NCBI GenBank assembly: GCA_030950585.1
Contig: JAUZRG010000006.1
Coordinates: 1 to 54,103 of the forward strand
Length of the DNA: 54,103 nt
Direction of reading: 5' to 3'
From: Mariprofundaceae bacterium
GTDB taxonomy: Bacteria > Pseudomonadota > Zetaproteobacteria > Mariprofundales > Mariprofundaceae
The notes under the pieces are model-generated. The model had not been told where the DNA came from, searched no databases, and saw nothing but the letters and a program-made list of their open reading frames with translations. Of this stretch, positions 27,894-37,799 are shown piece after piece (positions within the stretch are counted from its first letter, which is position 1; each line of letters begins with the position of its first letter). The translations under genes were made by a program, and so were the position numbers.

Positions 27894-28469
27894 ATGATCA
27901 ATGGGATAAAGTTAAATTTCCTAAGTGATCAAACAGGATATTTCACCTATTATCATACTCTCGACAAAAAATATCGCCGAGTTATTTTTGTAAGAAAAAT
28001 TGTTATGTTTTGTGACGTGATTTCTGAAGCTAATTTTAACAAAAATGTGGCAATGTCAACTGCACCACATTGGTACACAGCGGCAAAGCCGTGGAATACT
28101 ATTAGTCTGGACGGCCGTATCGAAATGCAAGCAATGCGCAATCACTTTGAAACACAAGAAAATATTGCTCTCACCCCAACAGCAAAAACACAAAACAAGA
28201 AACAAAGTCAGTTAGCAGCTAAAGGAAAAGAATTGATCATCAAAATCAATAAAGATTTTGGGCTAGATGAGTTTCACCATGAACCTCAGATATTTGGAAC
28301 TAATATGGTTCTGTAGCTTCCTATTGATGCTTGGAAAAAAACATCCAATAAAGAAAAAAAAATGCTCCAGAGTTACGTAGCCAATAAATATAAAAATTGG
28401 GCTATCGGTGTTGGAAGAGTATCTAATAACACCATATTTATTGACAGAATTGTGTTAAAAGCTAATTAA
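27894..28469 (+). pseudogene. Unrecognised ORF interrupted by an amber codon
   Basis: One reading frame runs from an ATG at 27894 to TAA at 28467-28469, broken only by TAG at 28314-28316. Both sides look protein-like: KELIIKINKDFGLDEFHHEP before it, and LQSYVANKYKNWAIGVGRV then IFIDRIVLKAN after it. I do not recognise the family. An inner ATG at 28053 (MSTAPHWYTAA) is another possible start. A 7-bp inverted repeat (AAGCTAA 28459-28465, TTAGCTT 28477-28483) straddles the final stop. The simplest reading is a decaying transferred gene; readthrough is possible but unsupported. Confidence 0.4.
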
Positions 28470-28619
28470 TCGAAACTTAGCTTGATAAATAGGTACCTTC
28501 AAACTGATTCCTTACCATCACGACCACTAAGGTAAAGTCTTCAAGACTCATCCTAGCAGCCTAAAGTTTTTGACAAAGACTCAAAAAAACAACGACTGAA
28601 AATTACATACAAAAAACCA

Positions 28620-29114
28620 TCACCCACGTTTGCGGCGCAAATAAATCAAGGATGCACCACCCGCTTGCACTGGCTTCACGGCTAAAATATCTTTGGAATA
28701 AGGCCCTTCTTTTAACCAGCGAAAAACTTCTTCTTTTAACACTGCTTTACCTTCGGGTGAATGCAAACCACGACCGTGGATGATGCGCACCACGCGGTAG
28801 TGGCTTCTTAACGCATTTTTTAGAAAAACCACACAGGCATTCAACGAGGTCTGAACATACAAACCATGCAAATCCAAGGTTGCTTCAATGTCTGTGCTAT
28901 TGGATACCCGCTGCATTTCTCGACTAGAAACACCTTTTTCTTGAAATTGAAATTCACTTTCAAAACGATGCACTGAAACTTTAGAGCTGCGACGTTGCGG
29001 CGCATGCTGTTTTTCATGAATATCTATTTTTTTCTTTTGTTTCTTTTCGTTACGAGCTTTTTTCTTTAATCGGACCACATCCGACATGGCAGCTAAAAAA
29101 GAATCATCACTCAC
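28620..29114 (-). CDS. Smr-domain protein
   Basis: The C-terminal half is an Smr (small MutS-related) domain with the motifs ATLDLHG and IIHGRGLHSPEGKAVLK; such domains are nucleases or nucleic-acid binders in DNA repair or ribosome quality control. The first 60 residues are very basic and lysine-rich (RLKKKARNEKKQKKKID). Length is 164 residues, similar to E. coli SmrA/SmrB-type proteins. It is the last gene of the long leftward operon, 3 bases after gpsA. Substrate is not predictable from sequence. Confidence 0.85.
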   Translation of the reverse strand: MSDDSFLAAMSDVVRLKKKARNEKKQKKKIDIHEKQHAPQRRSSKVSVHRFESEFQFQEKGVSSREMQRVSNSTDIEATLDLHGLYVQTSLNACVVFLKNALRSHYRVVRIIHGRGLHSPEGKAVLKEEVFRWLKEGPYSKDILAVKPVQAGGASLIYLRRKRG

Positions 29115-29117
29115 GCC

Positions 29118-30110
29118 TTAATGCTCCTGACGAACAGGCCGAGACAACAATTGTTCTAAGGCAAGTTGTGGGGTCATACCATGATTAATAATTTGATATA
29201 CAGCATCAATCATGGGTGTTTCTAATTCGTGCTGACGCGCCAGTTGATAAGCTGCTTGCACGGTTCGCACACCTTCCACCACTTGACCGACTTGTTTCTT
29301 GGCCGCATCAATCGTCAAGCCTTCGGCCAAAGCAAATCCAAAACGTCGATTGCGTGATAAACCACCCGTACATGTCAGCACCATATCGCCCATGCCAGAT
29401 AAACCATACACCGTTTCGCTGCGACCACCGCAAGCTTGAATCATCCCATTCATCTCATACACACCACGGGTAATCAACGCAGAAACACTGTTGTGACCCA
29501 AACCCATGCCTGAGGCAATGCCCGCAGCAATCGCATATACATTTTTAAGCGCGCCACCCAAGCTCACACCGATCATGTCATCACTGAGGTATAAGCGAAA
29601 ATTCGTATCATCAAAAAGCTCTGCTGCTGCCAATGCGGTGCTCATACCATGCGCAGCCATCGTGGTTGCTGTGGGTTGGCCTTGTGCGACTTCAGCCGCA
29701 AAAGAAGGACCTGATAAAAGAGCCACACGTTCAATATCAAAAGAAGTGGCTAACCATTGATCCACACGTTGCAATGTCTCTGGATGTAATCCTTTGCAGG
29801 CAGCAATCAATAAAAGAGGCTCAGCCTTGGCAATACGTGGTAAATAATCCAACACAACATGACAAGGAAAGGCAATCACCACAGGGCGATTATCTTGCAT
29901 CACCCACGCCCAATCCGAACTCACATGCAAAGAATCAGGAAAACTGACATCTGGTAGAAACTTCTTATTTTCACGCGCTTGCTGCATCGCCTCGGCAGTG
30001 CTTGGTATGTATTCAAATAAATAAACATCACGCCCAAAACGCGATAGTGAAATCGCCAAGGCGGTTCCCCATGAGCCTGCACCCAATACTGTAATCGCTT
30101 GTTTGCTCAC
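29118..30110 (-). CDS. gpsA: NAD(P)-dependent glycerol-3-phosphate dehydrogenase
   Basis: GpsA reduces dihydroxyacetone phosphate to glycerol-3-phosphate for phospholipid synthesis. The 330-residue protein has the Rossmann motif VLGAGSWGTALA (8-19), LSGPSFAAEVA, the catalytic-lysine region GGALKNVYAIAAG and the substrate motif GDMVLTCTGGLSRNRRFG. All are intact. It lies 9 bases after lnt and 3 bases before smr. Confidence 0.96.
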   Translation of the reverse strand: MSKQAITVLGAGSWGTALAISLSRFGRDVYLFEYIPSTAEAMQQARENKKFLPDVSFPDSLHVSSDWAWVMQDNRPVVIAFPCHVVLDYLPRIAKAEPLLLIAACKGLHPETLQRVDQWLATSFDIERVALLSGPSFAAEVAQGQPTATTMAAHGMSTALAAAELFDDTNFRLYLSDDMIGVSLGGALKNVYAIAAGIASGMGLGHNSVSALITRGVYEMNGMIQACGGRSETVYGLSGMGDMVLTCTGGLSRNRRFGFALAEGLTIDAAKKQVGQVVEGVRTVQAAYQLARQHELETPMIDAVYQIINHGMTPQLALEQLLSRPVRQEH

Positions 30111-30119
30111 ACCTTCACC

Positions 30120-31607
30120 TCACGCATCATGTTGTCGGAAAGCATAAAACATAAACCAAAATATCGGAATAAGTAGCAACAGCAACAACCAATTCCCGAA
30201 CCGTTGATAAGGCGTGATGCGATCAGATAATTGAAATTCACCCACAAACACACCGGCTGTAAACCATGGGATATGATTCATTGAACCATCTGGTGAAATA
30301 ATACCAGTCACCCCAGTATTGGCAGCGCGCAACACATAACGACCAGACTCAACAGCCCGCATGCGTATCGCTTGTAAATGCTGCCATGCCGCAGGCGAAT
30401 CACCATACCACGCATCATTAGTCACATTCACCAAGACTTGAGCGCCAGCTAACACCCGCTTACGCGTTAACTCAGGAAACAATGATTCATAACAAATAAG
30501 CGGACCATACAACACATCTTTATATTGAAAGGTCACCGAGCCTTCATACGGTTGAAAATTACCAATGGTTTGTACCATTTTTTTCAAGAAAGGCACCCAA
30601 TCAGGTACATATTCGCCAAAAGGAACCAAGTGCTGCTTGCCGACAAAATCGCGCACAGGCACATCTGGTTTTTGTAGATAAGCACCATTATATGAAATGG
30701 TACCCACTTGGCTAAGACCACCAAAAATAACAGGCTTCTGCCAAGGCTCCATTTCAGAACGCAACCAAGCATCCCATGATAATGCTTCTTTGGGATAAAA
30801 AGGCACCGCTGATTCAGGCCACACCACCAGATCAACATCTGCAACATATTCTGCGGACAATGAAATTAAACGCTGTAAACTTTGTTCTAAAAAAGTCGCA
30901 TCCCATTTTTGATCTTGGGCAATATTGGGCTGAACCAAGGCCACACGATAGCGTTCACCTTCTGGCTTATGCGCATCAGGTGATCCAATCAAGACCACAC
31001 AAGAAAAGGCAAGCACACAGCATGCTTCCACGCGCCATTTTTTACCACCACGTTGAAACCACATCACTAAAAAATACACACAACATGCTAATAATGCAGG
31101 AATAAAGGCAGCTCCATAGACACCCACCCACAATGCCCAACCCACAGCAGGTGTATCTAAAATAAGCGTGCCTAAACTGGTCCAAGGCAAACCTGTAAAA
31201 ACAAAGCCTCGCAACCATTCAATCAACACAGCCAATGCAGGGAAAAGATACAAAATGGGTATACGATGCTGAAAACGCACACACAACCAAGCCCATATGG
31301 CAGGAAAGCAGCCCATCACAAAACCCATCGGCAACATGACCATTAAAGCCAATCCATAAGGCATGGGTGCAAAGGTATGCAGTGTATCTGCCAACCACCA
31401 TGACCCTAAACCAAACCAACCAAAGCCAAAGGCCAAACCCATCCAAAAAGCTTGGCCACGCAATAACGTTGCCAACCAAATAGCCAAGGCAATTGATGCA
31501 ATCCATTTAAAATCATAAGGCGAAAAAGCAAAAGGCATGGCTGTACCACACAATAAAGCCAACACCAACCGCACCTGAAAAGAATGACGGTATTTAATGA
31601 CTAACAT
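30120..31607 (-). CDS. lnt: Apolipoprotein N-acyltransferase
   Basis: Lnt adds the third acyl chain to outer-membrane lipoproteins at the inner membrane. The 495-residue protein has about six N-terminal hydrophobic segments, then a periplasmic nitrilase-like domain with the catalytic triad Glu (VVWPESAVPF), Lys (GKQHLVPFGEYVP) and Cys (PLICYESLFPEL), and a last hydrophobic segment at the end. It overlaps corC by 14 bases, an arrangement widely conserved. Confidence 0.95.
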   Translation of the reverse strand: MLVIKYRHSFQVRLVLALLCGTAMPFAFSPYDFKWIASIALAIWLATLLRGQAFWMGLAFGFGWFGLGSWWLADTLHTFAPMPYGLALMVMLPMGFVMGCFPAIWAWLCVRFQHRIPILYLFPALAVLIEWLRGFVFTGLPWTSLGTLILDTPAVGWALWVGVYGAAFIPALLACCVYFLVMWFQRGGKKWRVEACCVLAFSCVVLIGSPDAHKPEGERYRVALVQPNIAQDQKWDATFLEQSLQRLISLSAEYVADVDLVVWPESAVPFYPKEALSWDAWLRSEMEPWQKPVIFGGLSQVGTISYNGAYLQKPDVPVRDFVGKQHLVPFGEYVPDWVPFLKKMVQTIGNFQPYEGSVTFQYKDVLYGPLICYESLFPELTRKRVLAGAQVLVNVTNDAWYGDSPAAWQHLQAIRMRAVESGRYVLRAANTGVTGIISPDGSMNHIPWFTAGVFVGEFQLSDRITPYQRFGNWLLLLLLIPIFWFMFYAFRQHDA

Positions 31608-32403
31608 GTTTAAAAATCTGCAATCTAATAATACGCCTTGCAGATGCTTCTAAAACTTTAAAACGCAGGTTTTCAATATCAACCTCTTCGCCCACACAAG
31701 GAATACGCTGACAATAAAAGGTCAACATACCACCAATAGAATCATAATCACCCGCAGGAAAACGCAAACCTAACTCTTCTGAAAGCTCATCCACACCCAT
31801 CCGTGCATACACAATATAACTACCATCTAACTGGCGTTCCCATTCCACATGAGAATCATCTGATTCAACAATAGAACCCACAATTTCAGATAAGATATCG
31901 GCCATTGTGACCAAGCCCGCAGTACCGCCATACTCATCAACCACCACGGCAAGGTGGCAGCCAGTTTTTTTCATTTTCATGAGCAAGCCCGGAATCAACT
32001 GAAATTCAGGTACTTGAATGCATTCTTTTATAATGGTTTCTAAAGGTGGTGATTTGCCCAATGATTGAGCTGAAAACATATCCCACGCATGCACCATGCC
32101 TTGCACATGATCTAAGTCTCCTTTAAAAACAGGCCAACGTGTAAAGCCACCCGATGCCACCGTTTGAACAGCGTCAGTAAAAGCTAAGTCTATATTTAAG
32201 GCATGCATATCTAAACGCGGCACCATCAGTTCTCTCACGCGCGTATGGCTAAAACACAATAAATTACCCAACATATCACGGTGAACATCTGATTGAATCG
32301 CTTCAGCGCGTTGAATCACATCTAACAACTCAATTTCTGTTTTACCCGGTCGAAAATAATGCAATAACTTCGCACGCCAACGTTCAGGTATATGATCACG
32401 CAT
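31594..32403 (-). CDS. corC: CBS-pair protein CorC (HlyC/CorC family)
   Basis: A cytosolic protein with two CBS domains (LMVPRLDMHALNID... and VVDEYGGTAGLVTMADILSE) followed by a CorC_HlyC C-terminal domain (YDSIGGMLTFYCQRIPCVGE). In enterobacteria it is linked to magnesium and cobalt efflux with CorA. The 269-residue length fits. There are no membrane segments. It overlaps ybeY by 8 bases and lnt by 14 bases. Confidence 0.9.
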   Translation of the reverse strand: MRDHIPERWRAKLLHYFRPGKTEIELLDVIQRAEAIQSDVHRDMLGNLLCFSHTRVRELMVPRLDMHALNIDLAFTDAVQTVASGGFTRWPVFKGDLDHVQGMVHAWDMFSAQSLGKSPPLETIIKECIQVPEFQLIPGLLMKMKKTGCHLAVVVDEYGGTAGLVTMADILSEIVGSIVESDDSHVEWERQLDGSYIVYARMGVDELSEELGLRFPAGDYDSIGGMLTFYCQRIPCVGEEVDIENLRFKVLEASARRIIRLQIFKHVSH

Positions 32404-32866
32404 CGGTTGACTCAGGGTAAGGGCAATGTAAACCAGCCTTGGCCATCAACAGTGTTTCCAACGCTTGCATCACTTGTGCCTCATCATCTTCTTCATGATC
32501 GTAAGCCAATAAGTGCAACAAGCCATGAATAACCAAATGACACACATGATCTTGAAAGGGCAGTGCTAAACGCAAGGCTTCTTGTTCAACAAAGCCCACG
32601 GCCAGGACAATATCGCCTAATGGTTCGTCTACATTAAAATCAGGCCCATCTTGCTGAGGAAAAGACAACACATCGGTACAAGAGGGTTTATCACGCCACT
32701 GTGTGTTCAAAGCCAAAACAGCTTCATCACTGGCAAAACGCAGACATACTTCAACATCGTGCGACAACGCCAACTCATCACAAACAAGCCTGAGCATGGA
32801 GGTCATTCGCTCAGAGGAGGGACAACGATCAACCTCAACCCCTTCGTCATAAATAAGATCAATCAT
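32396..32866 (-). CDS. ybeY: Endoribonuclease YbeY
   Basis: YbeY is a zinc-dependent RNase involved in 16S rRNA maturation and ribosome quality control. The 156-residue protein has the metal motif [11 protein letters not shown] (in [16 protein letters not shown]) and the LSFPQQD segment typical of the family. It overlaps phoH by 4 bases and corC by 8 bases. Confidence 0.94.
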   Translation of the reverse strand: MIDLIYDEGVEVDRCPSSERMTSMLRLVCDELALSHDVEVCLRFASDEAVLALNTQWRDKPSCTDVLSFPQQDGPDFNVDEPLGDIVLAVGFVEQEALRLALPFQDHVCHLVIHGLLHLLAYDHEEDDEAQVMQALETLLMAKAGLHCPYPESTDA

Positions 32867-33789
32867 TGCGCTGACTCAGCTGCATCATAAGCATTCACAA
32901 TGCGTTCAACCAACGGATGCCGAACCACGTCCAAACTGGTCAGACGGGTCACACCCACACCTTTGACGTTATCCAAAATAGGCAACACATGCAGCAAACC
33001 ACTTTGTTGATGGTTGGGTAAATCCATTTGCGAGACATCACCTGTCACCACCATCTTGGAATCAAAACCCAAGCGTGTTAAAAACATTTTCATTTGTGCT
33101 GGCGTGGTATTTTGAGCTTCATCTAAAATAATAAAAGACCGATTCAAGGTTCGGCCTCGCATATAAGCCAAAGGAGCCACTTCGATACGACCTGACTCCA
33201 TGAAAGCAGCCATTTTTTCACTGCCCAACATATCAGACAAAGCATCCAATAAAGGACGCAAATAAGGATCTACTTTTTGTTGTAAGTCACCAGGAAGAAA
33301 GCCAAGTTTTTCACCCGCCTCTACAGCAGGTCGAGTCAAAATGATTTTTTCGACTTGTTGTTTTTGCAAAGCCACCACAGCACAAGCCACCGCTAACCAC
33401 GTTTTACCTGAACCCGCAGGCCCAACCGCCAGACTTAAGTCATGCTTTAAAATGGTTTCCACATACTCGCGCTGTTTTGGCGTTTTTCCTTGAATATGTT
33501 TACGGCCAGCAATCAAAACAGTGGCCTGTTCTTGTGCCTTAAGATCATAATCTTTGAGCAAACATTCTAACTCTAGATCATCAACCATTTTCAATTTCAC
33601 GGTGCGAGCCAAAGCTGTCATCATGATTTTGGCTTGCTTGCTTTGCTGGCCATCAATCTGCCACTCACCAGATTTTCCAGATAATTTTACTTCAAAGAAC
33701 TCTTCAATACGCAATAAATATTTATTTTGCGGGCCACAAAAACGTTGAAGTTCTTCCACACTTAAAGACAACTGTACCTGTGCCATCAT
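32863..33789 (-). CDS. ybeZ: PhoH-like ATPase YbeZ
   Basis: A cytoplasmic ATPase related to RNA helicases, working next to YbeY. The 308-residue protein has Walker [28 protein letters not shown], and Walker [13 protein letters not shown], ending with the [13 protein letters not shown] sensor region. An N-terminal domain of about 90 residues precedes it, as in PhoH-like proteins. It overlaps miaB and ybeY by 4 bases each. Confidence 0.93.
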   Translation of the reverse strand: MMAQVQLSLSVEELQRFCGPQNKYLLRIEEFFEVKLSGKSGEWQIDGQQSKQAKIMMTALARTVKLKMVDDLELECLLKDYDLKAQEQATVLIAGRKHIQGKTPKQREYVETILKHDLSLAVGPAGSGKTWLAVACAVVALQKQQVEKIILTRPAVEAGEKLGFLPGDLQQKVDPYLRPLLDALSDMLGSEKMAAFMESGRIEVAPLAYMRGRTLNRSFIILDEAQNTTPAQMKMFLTRLGFDSKMVVTGDVSQMDLPNHQQSGLLHVLPILDNVKGVGVTRLTSLDVVRHPLVERIVNAYDAAESAQ

Positions 33790-35114
33790 GAATCCACCAC
33801 TACCATTTCACCGCGCAAAGACTGGCCATAAGCTTCGATAATACGCACATCAACAAGCTGACCTAACAAACGTGGTTTTGCTTGAAAGTGAACAATTCTA
33901 AAGTCATCGGTGCGACCCTGCATGTCCCCTTCTCGACGACCCACACATTCCACCAAGACTTGTTTTGTGGTGCCAATTTGCTCTTTCATCGTTTCGCGAA
34001 CCTGTTCTTGTAACAAATCCTGAAGCTCTTTCAAGCGCGCACTTTTCACCAATTCAGGCACATCATCCACAATGTCTTGCGCAGGCGTTCCCGGTCTTGG
34101 TGAGTATTTAAAACTAAAAGAAAAATCAAAGCGTACTTCACGAATCAAACTCATAGTTTGTTCAAAATCTTCATCTGTCTCGCCAGGATAACCCACAATG
34201 AAATCTGACGACAAAGCAATATCAGGGCAAAAATCACGCAGTGTGGCAATTTGATCGAGGTAATCTTGGCGTGTGTGGCCGCGATGCATGGCTTTTAAAA
34301 TAGCATCCGAGCCTGTTTGCACGGGTAAATGCAATGAAGGCATGAGTTGAGGTAAGATTGCAAAAGCTTCCATCAAGTCATCATTCATTTCAATGGGGTG
34401 GCTGGTGGTAAAACGCAAGCGTTTTAAGCCTTCTAATTCTGCCACAGCATGCAATAACATCGTGAAATCAAATTCCACATTATCTTGCTCACTGACGTAA
34501 GCATTTACATTTTGACCCAATAAGGTGATTTCAATAACTCCCGCTGCCAATAAAGCACGACATTCCTCTAAAACAGCTTCAGGTGAACGTGATATTTCTG
34601 GGCCACGGGTGTAAGGGACAATGCAAAAGGTACAAAATTTATCACAACCTTCCATGATAGTAACAAAAGCAGAACTGCCCTTTTTGCCACTCACTGCGGG
34701 TAAATGATCAAACTTTTCAATTTCAGGCATCTCCGTATCGACCACTTTCACACGGTCACGCCTGACTGTCTTCACCAGCTCAGGTAAACGGTGATAAGTC
34801 TGAGGGCCAAATACAATATCAACATAAGGAGCACGTTGTTGAATACGTTTCCCTTCTTGCTGACCCACACAACCGCCGACACCAATAATCATACCAGGTC
34901 TGTTTTGCTTGTGTTTGTTGAGACGGCCTAATTCAGAAAATACTTTCTCTTCTGCTTTTTCCCGCACAGAACAAGTATTGAGTAAAATAACATCGGCATC
35001 TTGAGGCAAAGCCACAAGTTTTAAGCCATATGCCTCCTGCATGATTTCAAGCATCTTGCTTGAATCATATTCATTCATTTGGCAGCCATACGTTTTGATA
35101 TAGAGAGTATCCAG
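33786..35114 (-). CDS. miaB: tRNA-2-methylthio-N6-dimethylallyladenosine synthase MiaB, CTG start
   Basis: MiaB is a radical-SAM enzyme that methylthiolates A37 of tRNAs. The first ATG in frame (35078) would begin MNEYDSSKM and lose the first cluster cysteine of YGCQMN. The frame continues upstream through LYIKTYGCQ to a TAA with no ATG, GTG or TTG. A CTG at 35112-35114, with AAGGA 8 bases before it, gives [14 protein letters not shown] and 442 residues, matching the family. Cluster cysteines are then Cys11, Cys48, Cys82 and the radical-SAM set Cys157, Cys161, Cys164. A TRAM domain closes the protein. Confidence 0.93.
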   Translation of the reverse strand: MDTLYIKTYGCQMNEYDSSKMLEIMQEAYGLKLVALPQDADVILLNTCSVREKAEEKVFSELGRLNKHKQNRPGMIIGVGGCVGQQEGKRIQQRAPYVDIVFGPQTYHRLPELVKTVRRDRVKVVDTEMPEIEKFDHLPAVSGKKGSSAFVTIMEGCDKFCTFCIVPYTRGPEISRSPEAVLEECRALLAAGVIEITLLGQNVNAYVSEQDNVEFDFTMLLHAVAELEGLKRLRFTTSHPIEMNDDLMEAFAILPQLMPSLHLPVQTGSDAILKAMHRGHTRQDYLDQIATLRDFCPDIALSSDFIVGYPGETDEDFEQTMSLIREVRFDFSFSFKYSPRPGTPAQDIVDDVPELVKSARLKELQDLLQEQVRETMKEQIGTTKQVLVECVGRREGDMQGRTDDFRIVHFQAKPRLLGQLVDVRIIEAYGQSLRGEMVVVDS

Positions 35115-35128
35115 CGTCCTTATCCTTG

Positions 35129-35144
35129 AGGAACTTTAGTTCCT
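35129..35144 (-). promoter_or_regulatory. Hairpin between hda and miaB
   Basis: AGGAACT-AA-AGTTCCT is a perfect 16-base palindrome, probably folding as a six-pair stem with a TAAA loop. It starts on the last base of the hda stop codon and ends 14 bases before the CTG start of miaB. There is no T run, so it is not a standard terminator. It could control coupling between the two genes or miaB start access. Confidence 0.5.
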
Positions 35145-35836
35145 TATTCTTTTAATGTCTTTAAATGTTGCTTAATCCAGCGCACACTCATTTTGCGTTT
35201 TTCTTGTAATGAGGCCAAATGAAGTTCTTCAATCGCAGCAATCAGCTCAGGCAACGACCCCAAGCCTTCCTTATAAAGTAAAGTCAAAACAGCATCACTT
35301 AGAAACCATTGTCGAGACTGCGCCACTGAAAACAAAACATCCCGCTTGTCTTTTTCAGATTCAGCAGCGTGCATTTCCACACATAAAAGTTGCTGTAGAT
35401 GCACGGCCACTTGGCTTAAAGCCAGTTCAGAGGGATCACAACGCCAAGCTAAAATGAAGGGGGTTCGTTTTAGTATCGCCTTTGATAACACATGAAACAA
35501 CGCACTATCACAACAAAAGTCCAAAGGACCTGCTTCAATATCAATCAACCAAGCATCTTTAAATGCCAGCACATCTAAAAAATACTGCACTTGCTCCATC
35601 ACTGCCAAGGTTTTGCCACCGTGACTAATTTCTAATAATGCTGCATTAGGGTGCTCCAATTGCAGGGTATGCAATAAATGTGTTTTGCCTGCACTCTCTT
35701 CAGAGTTTAACCAAACTTGTCCACCCAGACTCATCCACTGAGCCACATCAGCACTGGCACTAAGCACCCCTTCATGTTGAATCCAAGTACCATATTGATA
35801 GGTAGGCTCGATATTTAAATCTAAAAGATGTTGCAT
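35144..35836 (-). CDS. hda: Hda-like DnaA homologue
   Basis: Hda-type proteins are short AAA+ relatives of DnaA that, with the sliding clamp, promote DnaA-ATP hydrolysis. The 230-residue protein is DnaA domain III in size, with a degenerate P-loop NSEESAGKTHLLHT (the first Gly missing, as in known Hda) and WLIDIEAGPL in place of Walker B. The C-terminal lid fits. It follows a PerM-type gene by a 1-base overlap, the classic perM-hda pair. Overall identity looks low, so function is moderately sure. Confidence 0.75.
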   Translation of the reverse strand: MQHLLDLNIEPTYQYGTWIQHEGVLSASADVAQWMSLGGQVWLNSEESAGKTHLLHTLQLEHPNAALLEISHGGKTLAVMEQVQYFLDVLAFKDAWLIDIEAGPLDFCCDSALFHVLSKAILKRTPFILAWRCDPSELALSQVAVHLQQLLCVEMHAAESEKDKRDVLFSVAQSRQWFLSDAVLTLLYKEGLGSLPELIAAIEELHLASLQEKRKMSVRWIKQHLKTLKE

Positions 35837-36903
35837 TAGATGTTGCCTATGCGCTGCTGATAGTAAAGATCAAGTTCGCGCACCAGTATGGATGCAGATG
35901 CTGTTACAGGAATGGCCAATAAAATACCCGTGAAACCAAAGTGTTCACCACCAATGACCAAAGCCAATAAAATCACAACAGGATTTAGTCCCAAAGCATC
36001 ACCCAATATCTTAGGGGTTAAGTAAAAAGACTCTAATACTTGCACACTAGCAAAAACCACCACAATCAAAATCAAGTGATAATCCAAACCAAAAGACCAA
36101 AAAGAAATGAGTATCGCCGCACTAAGGCCAATCAATAAACCAAGGTAAGGAATAAATGCCAGCATGCCCGCCAAAGTCCCAATAGCAAAGGCACTCGGCA
36201 GCCCAAGCAAAGCCAAACCAACACCGTATAACACCGCTAATAAACAGCATACTGAAAGTTGCCCACGTAAAAACGAACTAATCATTGCGCCAATATCTTG
36301 AAACAAAGAACGACTCTTTTCACGCACAAACTTGGGAATACGTTGATAAACGCCATGCGTCACTTTATCCCAATCATGCAATAAATAATAAGCCACCAAA
36401 GGTACCATTAACAAATTAAGTAAGGCCGCAACAAAGCCAAAAAAACCAGACACTGCTGTGCTTCCCCAAGCTGCCCATGGGCTAATTTGTTCCATATCAA
36501 GGTGCTGCATGGCTGCCTTAAGCCAATCTCGTAAATTATTATTTTCTGCAATGGATTCAAAACCAAAGAAACTCATTAATTGAGGCCATAGCGTCACTTC
36601 AAAACTTTGTACTGCATCAGGCAACAGCTCAATAAATCCTGATATTTCACGTATCAATGGGGGTAGAAAAATCAATACCAAAGTAGAGATCAAAACCAAA
36701 GCACAGCTATAAACCAATAAGCAAGCTTGATTTCTCGACATCGGATATTGCTCCAAACGTGTCACTAACGGCGCTAATAAATAAGCCATCAACCATGCGG
36801 ATAATAATGCACCTGAGATTGGTTCCAATAACCAAACAGCAAAAACAATACAACCACATAACAAAGTCGCGTTTAGCCACCAAAGCAACACACTTGATTT
36901 CAA
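35836..36903 (-). CDS. perM: AI-2E family membrane transporter (PerM-like)
   Basis: A polytopic inner-membrane protein with about seven to eight hydrophobic segments and the family phrase FIPYLGLLIGLSAAI. The C-terminal region VILLALVIGGEHFGFTGILLAIP is also typical (UPF0118). Members have been linked to export of AI-2 or Na+/H+ exchange, but the substrate here is unknown. The 355-residue length is normal. It overlaps the upstream gene by 4 bases and hda by 1 base. Confidence 0.88.
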   Translation of the reverse strand: MKSSVLLWWLNATLLCGCIVFAVWLLEPISGALLSAWLMAYLLAPLVTRLEQYPMSRNQACLLVYSCALVLISTLVLIFLPPLIREISGFIELLPDAVQSFEVTLWPQLMSFFGFESIAENNNLRDWLKAAMQHLDMEQISPWAAWGSTAVSGFFGFVAALLNLLMVPLVAYYLLHDWDKVTHGVYQRIPKFVREKSRSLFQDIGAMISSFLRGQLSVCCLLAVLYGVGLALLGLPSAFAIGTLAGMLAFIPYLGLLIGLSAAILISFWSFGLDYHLILIVVVFASVQVLESFYLTPKILGDALGLNPVVILLALVIGGEHFGFTGILLAIPVTASASILVRELDLYYQQRIGNI

Positions 36904-37799
36904 CGAATAATCCAGCCTTGTTCACTACGCTGAGGTGTCATGCCTCTAGCTTGAAACCATGCCAACAACCACGCATCATCTTTGGTGCTTAACTCAAGAT
37001 GGTAAACTTGTCGTTGCTTGCTATAACTCACAGCTTGGAGTGAACGAACATTGACCTCTGAACGAAAAGCCCTTTCCAATGACACCACTTCTTCTAAGTT
37101 CATGTTGCGCTTGAGTACTAAGGTTTTCTCTCCACTAATCTCTTTGCCAACCACATCAATTTGTTCAGCTGTATACTGCACAAACTGTGCATCTCTGGCT
37201 TTCAACATGAGTTCTTTTAGCCATGCCTTCATCAGAGGCACAGATGTTTCTCCATCAATATAACGTGTTTCGCTATACGTTGCGCCTTGCGACTCAACTT
37301 GCAAATCAACCATGCCTTTTTGTTGCCACTGCCAATGCAAAGACAATGACTTTCCAGCATCGCTTAATTCAATGCCCCAGTCATGAGCAATTTCTTTTGC
37401 TGCTGAAGTCATAAATAAACGAGACTTCGACATTGGCTGACCATGTAAGTTTGTCATTTTAATATTTAAATTTAAACGAGGCGGTCTTTGGAACCAATGC
37501 ACCCCTTTTGATTTAAAAGCCTGAGACACACGCTGATCATGAAAGAAAACATAGGTTTTTTTCTTCTTATTGGATAAACTGACAATAAAATCAGTCCCAA
37601 CAATGACTGGTTTGGCAGTTGAGCGCAGCTCACGAGGCAATAAACGATTTAATAGTATTGGCCATGCTTGCTGCATGGCTTGTTTAATATTGGGCTGGGC
37701 TTGTTTGGAAATAGCCACAGTCATGCGTGCATCATTTGCCCAAGCCAAAGAAGCATAAAAACATAGTGTGAAAAAAAGAAGGGATTTCAAGAAATTCAT
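36900..37799 (-). CDS. DUF2066-type exported protein
   Basis: A 299-residue protein with a clear signal peptide (MNFLKSLLFFTLCFYASLAWA, residues 1-21, cut likely after AWA) and no later membrane segment. The mature part begins NDARMTVAISKQ and resembles the DUF2066 proteins often found before perM-hda in gammaproteobacteria. Its function is unknown; location is probably the periplasm. It overlaps the SspB-like gene and perM by 4 bases each. Confidence 0.7.
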   Translation of the reverse strand: MNFLKSLLFFTLCFYASLAWANDARMTVAISKQAQPNIKQAMQQAWPILLNRLLPRELRSTAKPVIVGTDFIVSLSNKKKKTYVFFHDQRVSQAFKSKGVHWFQRPPRLNLNIKMTNLHGQPMSKSRLFMTSAAKEIAHDWGIELSDAGKSLSLHWQWQQKGMVDLQVESQGATYSETRYIDGETSVPLMKAWLKELMLKARDAQFVQYTAEQIDVVGKEISGEKTLVLKRNMNLEEVVSLERAFRSEVNVRSLQAVSYSKQRQVYHLELSTKDDAWLLAWFQARGMTPQRSEQGWIIR

